Shown here: positions 46,302 through 59,534 of the stretch, piece by piece | Numbering within the stretch: position 1 is the first letter of the stretch | How the letters are laid out: each line of letters begins with the position of its first letter | NCBI RefSeq assembly: GCF_024139115.2 | Contig: NC_085139.1 | Coordinates: 72,893,203 to 72,957,202, forward strand | Direction of reading: 5' to 3' | DNA: 64,000 nucleotides | Source of the DNA: Armigeres subalbatus | Lineage: Eukaryota; Arthropoda; Insecta; Diptera; Culicidae | Program-made: the position numbers and the translations under genes | Notes under the pieces: model-generated | Database searches by the model: none | Told to the model about the DNA's origin: nothing | What the model saw: the letters and a program-made list of their open reading frames with translations, nothing else

Positions 46302-48241
46302 TCATGTTTCAGAAACTTCTTTTCCCCACACAATCCCCTCTATCCAGTCCAGATAGTAGGAAATACGCACATATCCATCGATCCAGGGGTTATCCTTTGG
46401 CCACTTTGGACTCACTATGGTGAAATCAAGCAATCCGACCACGGTTGACATACAGGTACGTCGGTTGACCGATTGCAGAGGTGATCCCAACACCCCGCGA
46501 AGGCCAATCCTCAGCGGATCGGTATTGATGACACATATGTCACCAGGCCGTGTCACGGGATCGTCCTGCAGTCCGAATATCGTTTTGCACCGTTGCTCCG
46601 TAATGAACTCATTCTCGTCAGATTCGAATATTTGCTTGGCACCTAAAACAAAAGATTCATCAATATTCGTCCTTTGTGTCTAAGATCTCGTTTTCAAGAG
46701 TGCACTTACCTGTGGTTTTGTTCATTCCGACACCCGTTTGTACGAGAGTGTCGTAGAGATTCTCCGTCCAGTTGTTTGCCAAACAGGCGGGTATTACGTG
46801 GCTGGAAAGCCGGACAGGTTTCTCCAGCTTAACGATTGCCAAATCATGGATCTTTGGACTTACTACGAACTCCGGGTGACATTCGAAATCCAGAATATCA
46901 ACGCTACCGTATCCATCTATCTGTACTTGCGCTGGCGTGCTGAAACTAGATGATCTGTTTGAGATTTGTATGCTAGAGCGAAGGGTTAGGTGCTGTCACC
47001 GTGTGCAAAGGCATGTTGTTATGGCATAATTTTCGCTGATAAGGGCACCGTTGCATTTTAACAAATCGGGATTTCCTGTATATGAAATTAATATCTACAA
47101 AATATTAGCATCAGTAGAAGATTTTTAAATTACTGAGGGCAACCAACCGAATGCGGGTTTCTCATATTGGCACATTCTCCAGTTTTCCGCCTGGCGGTCA
47201 GTTTTTGAAACCTGTCGCATTCTGAAAGTCGTATCAAAAAATTATTCGTTTGTTTAAACCATCGTTATTATAGAATACCTCTCTCACTAATGCGTTTCGG
47301 TCCACGAACTGCTTGGGGTTCATCTTCAGTCATAGCATCATGGATCCACGACAAATAACGGCGAACATTGGTGAACACTGAATACTTCGATGTGTCAACC
47401 TCCTTCGTTGATGGGTTTATTTTGGCAAAAGAGACCACTCCTCTCAAAACCCATCTATCGCCATCATGAAAATACATTCCGCCGCCACTGTCGCCTCCTC
47501 CCGGGCTGGTCCCTGTAACAGGTTTTAATTATTATCAGCGATCTAAACTTAATTTCAATTTTTACCATTTCGATCTCCTGCACAAAACATGTTTTCATCC
47601 ACCAGTTGTCCAAACAGAATCGGATCGCTCCTGACACACGTCTGGAAGCTTACCACCAATAGTGGCGCACTGTACAGCACATCCGAAATATTCCCCTTTT
47701 CCGTTATACCCCATCCGGTAATCCATCCACGGTGACCTCCAATATCTCTCAGGTCCAGATCAGACCTCTGATCGATACAGATTGGAATCACATAGTCGGT
47801 GTAAACGACAGCCAGTCTCATCACCAGTAATGCCATATCGTTCTTCAGAGTGGAATATTCCGGATGGACGTGCACCTTGCTGACATCCCGAATCTGCACC
47901 TGATCGGTAACCTGGGACAAATTATGCTGTCCAAGATGCAACTCGAAAATGCTCGTTGGCAATTGACGTGCGGTTTTTCGCTTCACGGCGCAATGTGCCG
48001 CCGTCAGGACGTACCTCTCGTTCAGCAAACTTCCACCGCATTCATAGCGAAGAGTGTCGCGTGGCTGTTTATGAAAAACGCCCACATGCCATGGCCACGC
48101 TCCATCCTCGAGCTTCCAGCCGTGATGCACCAAAGGCACAAATCCATGCTTCCGCATTCCACATTGGTAGGTGGCGCTAATCAGGTCCAGTTGAAGCACC
48201 CGCAAAAAGACGAAAATTATCAACCGAAACAAAAGGTACAT
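46302..48241 (-). CDS. secreted two-domain serine protease B (paralogue of A)
   Basis: Exons 48241-47566, 47512-47279, 47221-47148, 47094-47000, 46945-46710 and 46642-46302 join without a stop to 551 residues. Exon lengths equal those of gene A (676, 234, 74, then 95 against 98, 236) until the shorter last exon. The signal peptide occupies about the first 23 residues. Domain 1 keeps AAHC (His83), NDMALL (Asp135) and GGGDSGGG (Ser234). Domain 2 has CNGALISENYAITTCLCT where AAHC would be, and RPGDMCVINTD in place of GDSGG, so it is a pseudoprotease. Conserved NWTENL and VNRxxC motifs are shared with A. The C-terminus stops after WGKEVSET, without A's extra tail. All introns are GT-AG. Role inferred: extracellular protease cascade or regulator; partners unknown. 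Confidence 0.9.
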
Positions 48242-48326
48242 ACTGCGTTCAAGAACACTAACTACTGTTCAAAGTCGTACCTTATGCGATGGAGAGATAA
48301 GCGAAACTAATGAGTTGCATCGTTTT

Positions 48327-48333
48327 CTATATA
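48327..48333 (-). promoter_or_regulatory. TATA box of gene B
   Basis: TATATAG on the minus strand, 86 bases before the ATG, with an initiator-like TCATTAG shortly downstream. Placement mirrors gene A. Confidence 0.5.
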
Positions 48334-48521
48334 AACAGGTTTGTTTGAGCGTTGTCAGCGGTTGGTTAGGGATTTCCTCAAAGCAAATGCATTCCGGATT
48401 GCGTACCTCTCAATGCAATAATGATTGTTGTTTGTGATTGTGAATGAACGAGGGGTTACTCGAGAAGTCATTCTTAGTTTGATGGGATTTGAATTCAACA
48501 CAAACAAAAACCCAGTTTCCG

Positions 48522-48777
48522 TAATAACTTATGGTAGTAGTGACTGGCAACACAGTGGTAGAATGTAGATAGATTTTTCTTCAATGCTTAAGTTTTAAAT
48601 AATGCGATTTCTTTATCCGATATTTTTTAAAGAATCACGTTGTAAGGGGGCGGTTTCGTTTGTTATCCCACTGTAACAAATTCGTCGTCTACCAAAATAA
48701 AATAATATAGCATCGTCATTTCTTCTAGCAGACATGCGTGATCACTTGTGCAAATCAAATAAATAAGAATCAAATAA
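48522..48777. repeat. repeat X, copy 1
   Basis: AGTGACTGGCAACACAGTGG and following sequence match 60550-60828 with substitutions and small indels. It immediately precedes duplication copy 1. Confidence 0.7.
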
Positions 48778-49346
48778 TAGTAGTTTGTGCAACTAGTAGC
48801 AAAAGGATGATTTCTTCAGCACAAGTTGTGCGTTTATCCAACTGTGTGGTCTCAAATAGCGGGAGCGAAATGCAGTAACTGCAGCTCTCCGTTGGTGGGT
48901 GTTCACGCCACGGAGATCTGACAAGAAGAGACCGAGTCATGGCTTGCTGTTCACCGATTGACACGCTCAAACTTCACATTTCCCTTCTTCTTTCATAAAA
49001 TAGGAAAAAAATCTACTAGCCCACGCAATAATCTTTTTCCTAAGTTAATTGCGCGAGACGAAAATGAACATTTAACATGTTGCATTTGAGAAATTGATTA
49101 ATTCCTTTGAAAACTGAACTACTGAACTCCAAAATAACTTAAATTAACATCGTGCTTTGTATTTGCAGAGCAACGATATGGAAGTCTATAGGTTGTATCG
49201 TTTAAATGTTATACTAAATTGGTGCCCAGTTTTATGATATTGATCTTTCAAGCAACATTATAGATTGCAGCAATAATCTAAATAGCTTATTCCGTCCAAT
49301 TAATCCAACTATCAGCCTCGTGTACAGTACCACCATCAAGCTGACC

Positions 49347-51249
49347 TTCAAAATATCAATCACTATGGTCCAGGATACAGATTTACGCGGAAAGATGCAT
49401 TTTACGCCAAAACTATTTTTTTTAGAAAAAACTGTTGTTCTACAAAATTGTTCGAAATAGTAAGAGCCATGTTATGGTTTTACCAAAATAGGAGTGGCTC
49501 CATCATATAAAAAAACAGATTTTTTTTTTATTTCTCAGAGTATTGACATATGTTATGTTCTACAAAGTTGTAGCGCAGCTTATTCCAATCAATTTTGCTA
49601 AAAAACTTTTTCTGCAGCTCTTAGTTGGCTGATTTAGAGCAATTTTAACTAATTGGATTAGGGTGTACCTCACAAAACAGTATTTTTTATCTCCTTTTTT
49701 GTTTTTACATTTCTCGAAAAGTCGTCTTCTAGGTGACTTTTTAGAGCTCAAAAAATGCAACTTTTGATGGGTAAATACGCTCAATATCTTTTCCGATCAA
49801 AAGTTATAATCGTTTTTCTGTCAAAATCACATAAGTTGATATCTCCGGTTAAGACGAACCAAAAAATATATTTCTTACGGCATCTGAAAGAGAAATTAAT
49901 ATTCTTATTATGTCAAAAAATTGGGGATATGTTATTTTTATCTCAAGTTTCACCAATTTTACTAAAATCATGTTTTTCAAATAAATTGATATAACTCGAC
50001 AACGGAAGAAGATACAGACGATATTCTTATAGCAAAACACGCGTTTTAAGAAGCCCCAAAAGTTTTCAGAAGATGACATCCGTGAAAAATAAAAATGAAA
50101 TGAGCAGATCATAAATATTCTTTTTGAGGGACACCCTAATCCTGGTAAGTAAAATTACTCTAAACAAGTGAGCTTAAGAGCTACATAAAAGTTTATATAG
50201 CAAAATTGATGGGAAAAGCTGCCACAACTTTAATGAAACATTTTATGTCAAATTTTCCGTAAATATAAAAAAAAAAAATTTACATTTTATAAAATGGCCC
50301 ACCCTATTTTTCAGTAACTCTATAATAAGGGCCCAAGTATCCAGAACAACTTTGTAGAACAAATTTTGTTTCTTAAAAGTATGCTTCAGACCAAAAATGC
50401 ATCTTTTCTCGTAAATCTTGCAATACGATGATAATGATAAAATTTATAAAAAGTGTTTAAGCTGTAGATTTTTTATCTTTCATTTCTCACGAATGTCATC
50501 TTCTGAAGACTTTTGCGGCTTTTCAAAACGCGTGTTTTGCTATAGAATATCGTCTGTATCTTCTTCCGTTGTCGAATTATATTAATTTATTTGAAAATAC
50601 ATGATTTTAGTATAATTGATAAAACTTGAGATAAAAGAATAACATATCCCCAATTTTTTGACATAATAAAGAATAATAATTTCTCTTTCAGATGCCGTGT
50701 GAATATATTTTTTTGGTGTGCCCTAACCGGAGATATCAACTCATGAGAAAAATGTTATTTTGTCAGAAAAACGATTATAACTTTTGATCGGAAGAAGATA
50801 TTGAGCATATTTACCCATCAAAAGTTGCATTTTTTTGAGCTCTAAAAGTCACCTGAAGACGACTTTTTCGAGAAATGTAAAACAATAAAAGTAGATAAAA
50901 AATACTGTTTTTGTGAGGTACATCCTAATCCAATTAGGTAAAATTGCTCTAAATCAGCCAACTTAAGAGCTACTGAAAAAGTTTTTTTAGCAAAATTGAT
51001 TGGAATAAGCTACGCTACAACTTTGTAGAACATAACATGTCAATATTTTGAGAAATAAAAAAATATTTTCTAATTTTTTTATATGATGGACTACCCTATT
51101 TTTTTGGTAGAACCATAATAATGGCGCTTACTTATTTCGAACAATTTTGTAGAACAACAGTTTTTTCTAAAAAATATAGTTTTGGCGTAAAATGCATCTT
51201 TCCGCGTAAATCTGTATCCTGGACCATAGTGAATGTTAAACTTTTGAAC
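49347..51249. mobile_element. foldback element F, copy 1
   Basis: About 1.9 kb with arms of about 0.9 kb. CACTATGGTCCAGGATACAG on the left is mirrored by CTGTATCCTGGACCATAGTG near 51235. Within the arms, CGGAAGAAGATACAGACGAT faces ATCGTCTGTATCTTCTTCCG. Repeated TTTGTAGAACA modules occur inside. Short frames are not conserved between arms. Confidence 0.8.
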
Positions 51250-51709
51250 ATTCGCCTAGCAAAGGATATTTATCAAAAATGTCTAGTACTAGTACTATTA
51301 ACCAATAACTCCAAACTTATAGTTTTGTGAATGCTGGCAACGTTTTTTAACTTCGTGATTTTTGTCTGATTCAACGGGTAGTTCTGTTATTACTACCAAG
51401 TCAGTGAATTCCAAAATACACTTTAAGATAATGTATTTTGGCTTCCAAACAACTTTGTAGCGTACGATAGCTCGTCATATCTCTTAGATTTTGTTAAATC
51501 TAGCTTAAGGCTCAAGACTCCATCACAATGTTTTGAAAATCAATGACTGTATCACTTGTTTGTAATAGTAATGCAATTGGTAGGGAAAAGTGCAGCAGCG
51601 ATAAATAAATTGTTGTTTACAACTGGGGTGGGTGGAAATGGGGTGGTAAAAATGCGCCAGCTGATGCATAATGTTGCCAAACTTGACGAATTGTTTATTT
51701 TATATCATA

Positions 51710-52460
51710 AGAGTAAAATCAGCAGTGATTCAAATCGTTCGGGGCTGTCAGTTTGAATATGAATCTGGAACATTCATTTTCCCAGCAGCTGTTCTAGATT
51801 CATTTTTTATACCAGTCAAATGTCAAAAAATAAAACTGGTATAACGCTCCGTTCTATTTTCTGCAGATTTGAACCACGATTGAATCACGAGATTCAAATA
51901 TTTTTCAATTGTTTTGGTGTATGAATGCGTCATTTTATCTACGGATCAATCCACTTTGCAATTACGGCGCCTTTCTTGGCAGCAACATAATGATTTCATT
52001 TAATGAATCGCCAGCTTTGAGCGTGCTTACAGCGGCACACTAGGAGTTAACTTTCTGAAATCAGTATGGCGAAAGGCATCTAAGGATCGATTTCTCAAAA
52101 TTAAGCACTTTCATCAAAAAAATATTTGGTAAGCATGGTAGCGGACACCTTCCTACATAATCGGTACCAAATAGTTTTTCATGAAAAGTTTCTTATTTTG
52201 AGAAAACCCGCGTTAGATGACTATCGCCATACAAATTTCTGGCGGTTAACTCTTGCTGGCTATTTTGCGCATATACTATAGCGCCTGGATGTGACAGCGG
52301 CGGGTAGAAAATCAGCCACTGCCAATAATTCATTGAAAAAAAAAACATGAATGGAACACTGCTGGAGAAACCAACATGTTTGTTCTATTTTGCTCCAGAT
52401 GCAAACTAGAATAGTGGTCGAAAATTTGAAAGAAAACTGAATCACTACTGATTTTACTCT
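51710..52460. mobile_element. foldback element G, copy 1
   Basis: AGAGTAAAATCAGCAGTGAT at the left faces ATCACTACTGATTTTACTCT at the right. Inverted similarity extends about 90 bp. No transposase frame. A shorter relative is at 39456-39859. Confidence 0.7.
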
Positions 52461-53288
52461 AAGCCATGTTCATGGTGTATCAAATATATAAGTATTTATC
52501 GGTTTAATTTTTTTATACACCACTTGGAATGTAATAGAAGCTTACGTAACATGTTTAAATATTTATTTTTGGTTTTATTGTTCAGGGCGAAGAGATGATT
52601 ATTTACTTGTGTATGGACATCTTTGTTTGCGTGTTGGCTGGCGTATACGTTGTATTGTTCGGATTGAATGAAGTTGCATCGCGTAGATTTTGTACTCACC
52701 ATTTCATTTATTGCGCTAGTGAATTTGAGACTTCCGAATTTTATTGCATTCACAATACGGTCGTCAAATTTGTCTCTCATTTCGATTTTTGGAAAGCAGT
52801 TTTCAACAGTATTTGGGCGTAACGCGAATTAATTGGTAGTCAAGGTTGACGAAAAATGTAAAACTCAGTTAGTGAATATGTTTTAGGAGTGATAAAATCA
52901 AAAAAACAATGGGAAAAGATCCAGTGAAAAATCAAGTGAGTGTGTATGTGTTCGATCCGAACGTTCGAACGTTAGTATGCGTTCGATGAACAAACGAATA
53001 TCGACCTAGGAAAAACGCAGTTTTCAGCGTTTTTCCAGCAATTCCTCAGTAATTGCTAGTTTTGATAAGTGAAAAATTAATATGGAAATGCCATGAATAT
53101 ATTATAATAGAGGGTAAGTCCGTAAATAGCCAAAAAATATTGAATTTAGTTTAAAACTTTATTAGTATTAGTGCGGATTCGAATAAAATCATCGTCATTA
53201 TCGGTTTGATTACGGTTTATAGAGCCTTAACTGGTAGTCTCATATACACTTAAGCCACCAAACGTATACATTTTAAACTAAATTTATT

Positions 53289-53472
53289 TTAATCGAAATC
53301 AGTCTCCCAGACGCGCCAAATCACAATCATTTTCCAGCGGTCTTCCAGACGAGTTTTGTGATTTTCCAAACCACAATCCATTTTCCAGCGGTATTCGAGA
53401 CGCGCTTTGTGCTTTTCCATACAACAATCCATTTTCCAACTGCACACCATCCAGTCTGGTAAGCTTCCCATG
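53289..53472 (-). repeat. three-copy 51-bp tandem repeat at the end of the RTE relic
   Basis: TTTTCCAGCGG landmarks near 53331 and 53382 are 51 bases apart, with a third diverged copy. Translated on the minus strand the units read LENGLLYGKAQ, LENGLWFGKSQ and LENDC. It continues from the RTE frame and replaces the rest of the reverse transcriptase. Confidence 0.6.
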
Positions 53473-54950
53473 GAAGCTGTTCTCGTCCATAATTTTCCAT
53501 AGCTCTACGCGGTCTATACTGTCGTATGCCGCCTTGAAATCAACGAACAGATGGTGCGTTGGGACCTGGTATTCACGGCATTTTTGTAGGATTTGCCGTA
53601 CAGTAAAATCTGTTCCGTTGTCGAGCGGCCGTCAACGAAGCCGGCTTGATAACTTCCCACAAACTTATTCACTGGGATATCACTTTGTAGGCGGCATTAA
53701 GGATGGTGATCGCTCGAAAGTTCTCACACTCCAGCTTGTCGCCTTTCTTGTAGATGGGGCATATAACCCCTTCCTTCCACTCCTCCGGTAGCTGTTCAGT
53801 TTACCAGATTCTGACTATCAACTGTTCTATGCATAACGGCAGGCGGCTAGCTTTTTCCGGGCCCATCTTGATGAGCTCAGCTCCATCCTGTACCAGCTGC
53901 TTTATTGGTCTTTAGCTCTGGCAGTACCTTTAACTTCCCCTCAAGGTGGGGGGCTGGTTGACATCGTCCGCTGAACTGGCGTGTAGTCATCTCCTCCGCT
54001 GCCGTGACTTTCACTGCCTGTACTATCAGCGCCATTCAAATGTTCCTCGTAGTGCTGCTTCCACCTTTCGATCACCACACGTTCGTCAGTCAAGATGCTC
54101 CCATCCGCAGTCCTCAAGAGGGGCCCCATCGAGTTCACCCTCTTGCGGCAACGCTGCCGATACTGCGCGTATGCAGTGGCGACATCAGGTTGCCTTAGTC
54201 GCTCTAGGTCGTACCGCGGAGCTCGTCGGTACCGAACATTGTTGATGACGGCGCAATTTAACCATCACCAGTTAGTGGTCAGAGTCGATGTTAGCGCCAC
54301 GATATGTCTTGACGTCAATAATGTCGGAGAAGTGCCATTCATCAATCAGAACGTGGTCAATTTGTGATTCTGTCTGCAGGGGTGATCTCCAGGTGTACCG
54401 ATACGGGAGGCTATGTTGGAAGTAGGTGCTGCAAATGGCCATATTCTCGGAGGCGGCGAAATCAATTAATCGTAGGCCGTTTTCGTTTGTCAGCCGGTGA
54501 GCGCTGAACTTCTCTAATAGTTGGTCTAAACTCCTCTTTGGCCAAATTTGAGCGTTCAAATCTCCTCATGATGATTTTGACGTTGTGGCTTGGGTAGCTG
54601 TCGTACCTCTACGTTCCAGTTGCGCGTAGAATGCGTCCTTATCATCATCAAAGCTTCCAGTGCGAGGGCTATGGACGTTGATTGTGCTGGAAGTTGAAGA
54701 ACTGGCCTTTGATCGTCAACCTGCATATACATTTCTCATTGATCGGCCACCACCCGATCAATACGCGCCTTGCATATCGCCCATCACTAAGAAAGCTGTT
54801 CCCAGCTCGTGCAAGTTGCAGCAGTTCTTGGTAAATGGTGGGCGACGCCTCTCAAAAGTCGGCACCATTGATCCCTTTCCAACAAACCTCCTGCAGCGCT
54901 ACGATGCTGAATCTATTGGAGTCTCTTGAGCACATCGACGAGAGTATGTG
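53440..54950 (-). mobile_element. RTE-clade LINE relic: endonuclease and N-terminal reverse transcriptase
   Basis: Read on the minus strand from about 54950: VALQEV and GDLNAQIW of an APE endonuclease, NENGLRLIDFAAS, SQIDHVLID and YRGANIDSDH (catalytic Asp-His end), then the reverse transcriptase with [47 protein letters not shown] and VDFKAAYDSIDRVELW, whose DFKAAYDS is motif A. The catalytic FADD box and C-terminus are missing, replaced by the 51-bp repeats. Several frameshifts and stops are present (the 95-codon endonuclease frame is 54272-54559). Non-functional. Confidence 0.85.
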
Positions 54951-56010
54951 GTGTTCCTGATGAAGTTGAGAGATTTGGCAGTTCCAATGAACCGAGTTTC
55001 CAATCGCTAGTCCTTTTCGTCGCATTGTTCTTCAATGATGGTTCTGGTCTGTACTTCTTCTTGTTGATTGTTCGTTGTTGCTTATGTTTTTTAATGGCTG
55101 GTTTGCAGGGCCTGACACTCAACTCCCCTAAATTTCCCTGGAGGACCATTCCTCCTTATTCCCGGTGTGGACCATGGTGCACAGTTTCACTTAGAGTCCC
55201 TCGCTGGCACCCGGAAGATGATCAGCCGCCCCTAACATGGAGAACAGACGCTGTTGTGAGCCGATCCTGACATGGAGAACAAACGCTCAATAAGATTTGC
55301 ACCTCCGGAGAGGGGCAAACCCCCCTTTCCCTGTCAGCATACGACCATAGTTCCCACCGGGGTTGGTTACGAACTTTTTGTGAACTTTCAAATTCAGAGT
55401 TAGTTCGGTATGTACTTTTTGTGACATAAAGTTCACATTTAGTGTCACTTTGACATTATACGAACTTTCTAGTTCACATTTTATCCTTATTGAACTTATG
55501 GTGGACTTTGACACAAGTGTCAAAGATGAAATCAACTCATGAAGTAAAATTTTGCCACTTTACATGTTGGACGTATGGAGCAGTGGTACGAATCCCGGAT
55601 TATTAGAGGAGGACTGGAGTTCAATACTTGTGGTAGGCGCATCGTCACGTGGAGTCTCGCATCCTAAATAAGAACAGCCTCTCTACGTTCTAGCGAAAAA
55701 TCATTGAAAAAAAATTAAGAATAGTTCTTACAGTACATCGTCTTGTGGTTTTTTTATTTTATTTTGTAAAGTACACTTTAAGTTCATTGTCTAGCTGAAT
55801 AGCATGTTATACAGGACTCTCATCGAACTTTTTGTGAACTTTGATGTCCACTTTAGAAGCTTGAAAATAACTTAATGTGAACTTGATAGTTCGGTTAACT
55901 ACTTAAAAAGTGAGCTGAATAGAATTCTAGTCAGTCCCTCTTGGAGCTGATTATGCCAGAAATGTTATCCGAACTTTTGGTTACTTGGGAGGAGTTGCTG
56001 GGTAAGAGTA
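54951..56010. other. probable RTE 5' region and unassigned sequence
   Basis: 54951-55380 is GC-richer and continues from the endonuclease start, so it is probably the element's upstream part; the 114-codon plus frame there has no domain. 55380-55920 repeats GAACTTTTTGTGAACTTT and AAGTTCACATTTAGTG in both orientations, suggesting another foldback repeat. No gene. Confidence 0.4.
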
Positions 56011-56566
56011 GTAGTTTGTGCAACTAGTAGCAAAAGGATGATTTCTTCAGCACAAGTTGTGCGTTTATCCAACTAATGTGGTCTCAAATAGCAGGGAGCG
56101 AAAATGCAGCTGCAGCTCTCCGTTGGTGGGTGTTCAACGGAGATCTGACAAGAAGAACCGAGTCATGGCTTGCTGTTCGATTGACCGCTCAAACTTCACA
56201 TTTCCTTCTTCTTTCATAAAATAGGAAACAAATCCTGCCCCGCAATAATCTTTTTCCTAAGTTAGACGCAGACGAAAATGAACATTTAACATGTTGCATT
56301 TGAAATTGATTAATCCTTTGAAAACTGAACAACTGAACTCCAAAATAACTTAAATTAACATCGTGCTTTGTATTTGCAGAGCAACGATATGGAAGTCTAT
56401 ATGGTTGTATCGCTTAAATGGTTTAAATGTTATACTAAATTGGTACCCAGTTTTATGATATTGATCTTTCAAGCAACATTAGTAGATTGCAGCAATAATT
56501 TAAATAGCTTATTCCGTCAATTAATCAACTATCGACCTCGTGTACAGTACCACCATCAAGCTGACC

Positions 56567-58377
56567 TTCAAAATATCAATCACTATGGTCCAGGATACAG
56601 ATTTACGCAGAAGATGCATTTTACGCCAAAATCAATTTTTAGAAAACTGTTGTTCTACAAATTATTTCGAAATAGTAAGGCCATCATTATGGTTTTACCA
56701 AAAATAGGGTGGCCATCATATAAAAAAAATAGATTTTTTTTTTATTTCTCAAAGTAATGACATGTTATGTTCTACAAAGTTGTAGCGCACTTATTCAATC
56801 AATTTTGCTCTTTTCTGCAGCCTCTTAAGTTGGCTGATTTAGAGCAATTTTAACTGATTGGATTAGGGTGTACCTCACAAAACAGTATTTTTATCTCCTT
56901 TTTTTGTTTTATTTCTCGAAAAAGTCGTCTTCAGAACTTTTAGAGCTCAAATACAACTTTTGATGGGTAATACGCTCAATATCTTTTCCGATCAAAAGTT
57001 ATAATCGTTTTTCTGTCAAAATCAAATTTTTCATGAGTTGATATCTCGGTTAGGGCAGACCAAAAAATATATTCTTGACATCTGAAGAGAAATTAATATT
57101 CTTATTATGTCAAAAAATTGGATATATTATTTTTATCTCAAGTTTCATCAATTTTACTAAAATCATGTTTTTCAAAAAATTGTATAACTCGACAACGGAA
57201 GAAGATACAGACGATATTCTTATACAAAACACGCGTTTTAAAAACCCCAAAAGTTTTCAGAAGATGACATCGTGAAAATAAAAAATAAAATAGGCAGATC
57301 ATAAATATTCTTTTTGAGGGACACCCTAATCCTGGTAAGTAAATTACTCAAACAAAGTGAGCTTAAGAGCTACATAAAAAGTTTATATAGCAAATTGATG
57401 GGAAAAGCTGCGCTAACAACTAATGAGGCTTATGATCAATTTTCCAAATAAAAAAAAAAATTTACATTTTTTAAAATGGCCCTTATTTTCAGTAACTCTA
57501 TAAAAGGGCTCAAGTATCCAGAACTTTGTAGAACAAATTTTTTTCTTAAAGTATGCTTCAGACAAAAATGCATCTTTCTGTAAATCTTGCAATACGATGA
57601 TAATGATAAATTTATAAAAAGTGTTTAGCTGTAGATTTTTTCTTTCATTTCTCCCGAATATCTTCTGAAGACTTTTGCGGCTTTTCAAAACGCGTGTTTT
57701 GCTATGAATATCGTCTGTATCTTCTTCCGTTGTCGAATTATATTAATTTATTTGAAAAACATGATTTTAGTATAATTGATAAAACTTGAGATAAAAGAAT
57801 AACTTATATCCCTAATTTTTGACATAATAAAGAATAATAATTTCTCTTTCAGATGCCGTGTGAATATATTTTTTGGTGTGCCTAACCGGAGATATCAACT
57901 CATGAGAAAAATGTTATTTTGTCAGAAAAACGATTATAACTTTTGATCGGAAGAAGATATTGAGCATATTCACCCATCAAAAGTTGCATTTTTGAGCTCT
58001 AAAAGTCACTTGAAGACGACTTTTTCGAAATGTAAAACAATAAAAGTAGATAAAAACTGTTTTTTGTGGTGTCATCCTAATCCAATTAGGTAAAATTCCA
58101 AATCAGCCAACTTAAGAGCTACTGAAAAAGTTTTTAACAAAATTGATTAATAAGCTACGCTACAACTTTAAAGAACATAACATGTCAATATTCGAGAAAT
58201 AAAAAAATATTTTCTAATTTTTTATATGATGGACTACCTATTTTTTGGTAGAACCATAATAGGCCTTACTATTTCAACAATTTTGTAGAACAACGTTTTT
58301 CTAAAAATATGTTTGGCGTAAATGCATCTTTCCGCGTAAATCTGTATCCTGGACCATAGTGAATGTTAAACTTTGAA
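56567..58377. mobile_element. foldback element F, copy 2
   Basis: Counterpart of 49347-51249 inside the second duplication copy, with the same mirrored arms but numerous short deletions. Confidence 0.75.
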
Positions 58378-58818
58378 CATTCGCCTAGCAAAGGATTTAT
58401 CAAAAATGTCTAGTACTAGTACTATTAACCAATAACTCAACCTTATAGTTTTGTGAATGCTGGCAAAGTTTTTCAACTTCGTGATTTTTGTCTGATTCAA
58501 CGGTAGTTCTGTTGTTACTACCAAGTCAGTGAATTCAAAATACACTTTAAGATAATGTATTTTGGCTTCCAAACAACTTTAGCGTACGATGGCTCGTCAT
58601 ATCTCTTAGATTTTGTTAAATCTGGCTTAAGGCAAGACTCCATCACAATGTTTGAAAATCAATGACTATCACTTGTTTGTAATAGTAATGCAATTGGTAG
58701 GAAGAGTAAGCAGCGATAAATAAAATGTTGTTTACAACTGGGGTGGAGTGGAAATGGGTGGTAAAATACTGACTGATGCATAATGTTGCCAAACTTGACA
58801 GTGTTTATTTTATATCAT

Positions 58819-59534
58819 AGAGTAAAATTAGCAGTGATTCAATTGTTCGGCTATCAGTTTGAATATGAATCTGAACATTTTTTTTTCCCAGCAGCTGTTC
58901 TAGATTCATTTTATACCATCAATGTCAAAAAACTAAACTGGTATAACGCTCCGTTCATTTTCTGCAGATTTGAACCACGTGAATCACGAGATTAATATTT
59001 TTCAATTGTTTTGGTGTATGAACACGTCATTTTATCTACGGATCAATCCACTTTGCAATTACGGCGCCTTTCTGACAGCAACATAATGATTTCATTTAAT
59101 GAATCGCCAGCTTTGAGCGTGCTGCAGCACACTAGAGTTAACTTTCTGAAATCAGTATGGCGAAAGGCATCTAGATCGATTTCTCAAATTAGCACTTTCA
59201 TCAAAAAATATTTGGTAAGCATGGTAGCGGACACCTTCCTATAATCGGTACCAAATAGTTTTTCATGAAAAGTTTCTTATTTTGAGAAAACCGCGTTAGG
59301 TGACTATCGCCATACAAATTTCTGCGTTAACTCTTGCTGATTTTGCGCATATACTATAGCGCCTGGATGTGACAGCGGCGGGTGAAAATCAGCCACTGCC
59401 AATAATTCATTGAAAAAAAAACATGAATGGAACTGCTGGAGAAACCAACATGTTTGTTCTATTTTGCTCCAGATGCAAACTAGAATAGTGGTCGAAAATT
59501 TGAAAGAAAACTGAATCACTACTGATTTCACTCT
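58819..59534. mobile_element. foldback element G, copy 2
   Basis: Counterpart of 51710-52460, 716 against 751 bp, with ends AGAGTAAAATTAGCAGTGAT and ATCACTACTGATTTCACTCT. Confidence 0.7.

Larger units (their letters stand above)
48778..53520. repeat. 4.7-kb direct duplication, copy 1
   Basis: Collinear with 56011-60542. It includes foldback element F, foldback element G and the end of an RTE relic. It begins AGTAGTTTGTGCAACTAGTA in both copies. Differences are mainly short indels, most of them losses in copy 2. No intact gene within. Confidence 0.85.
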
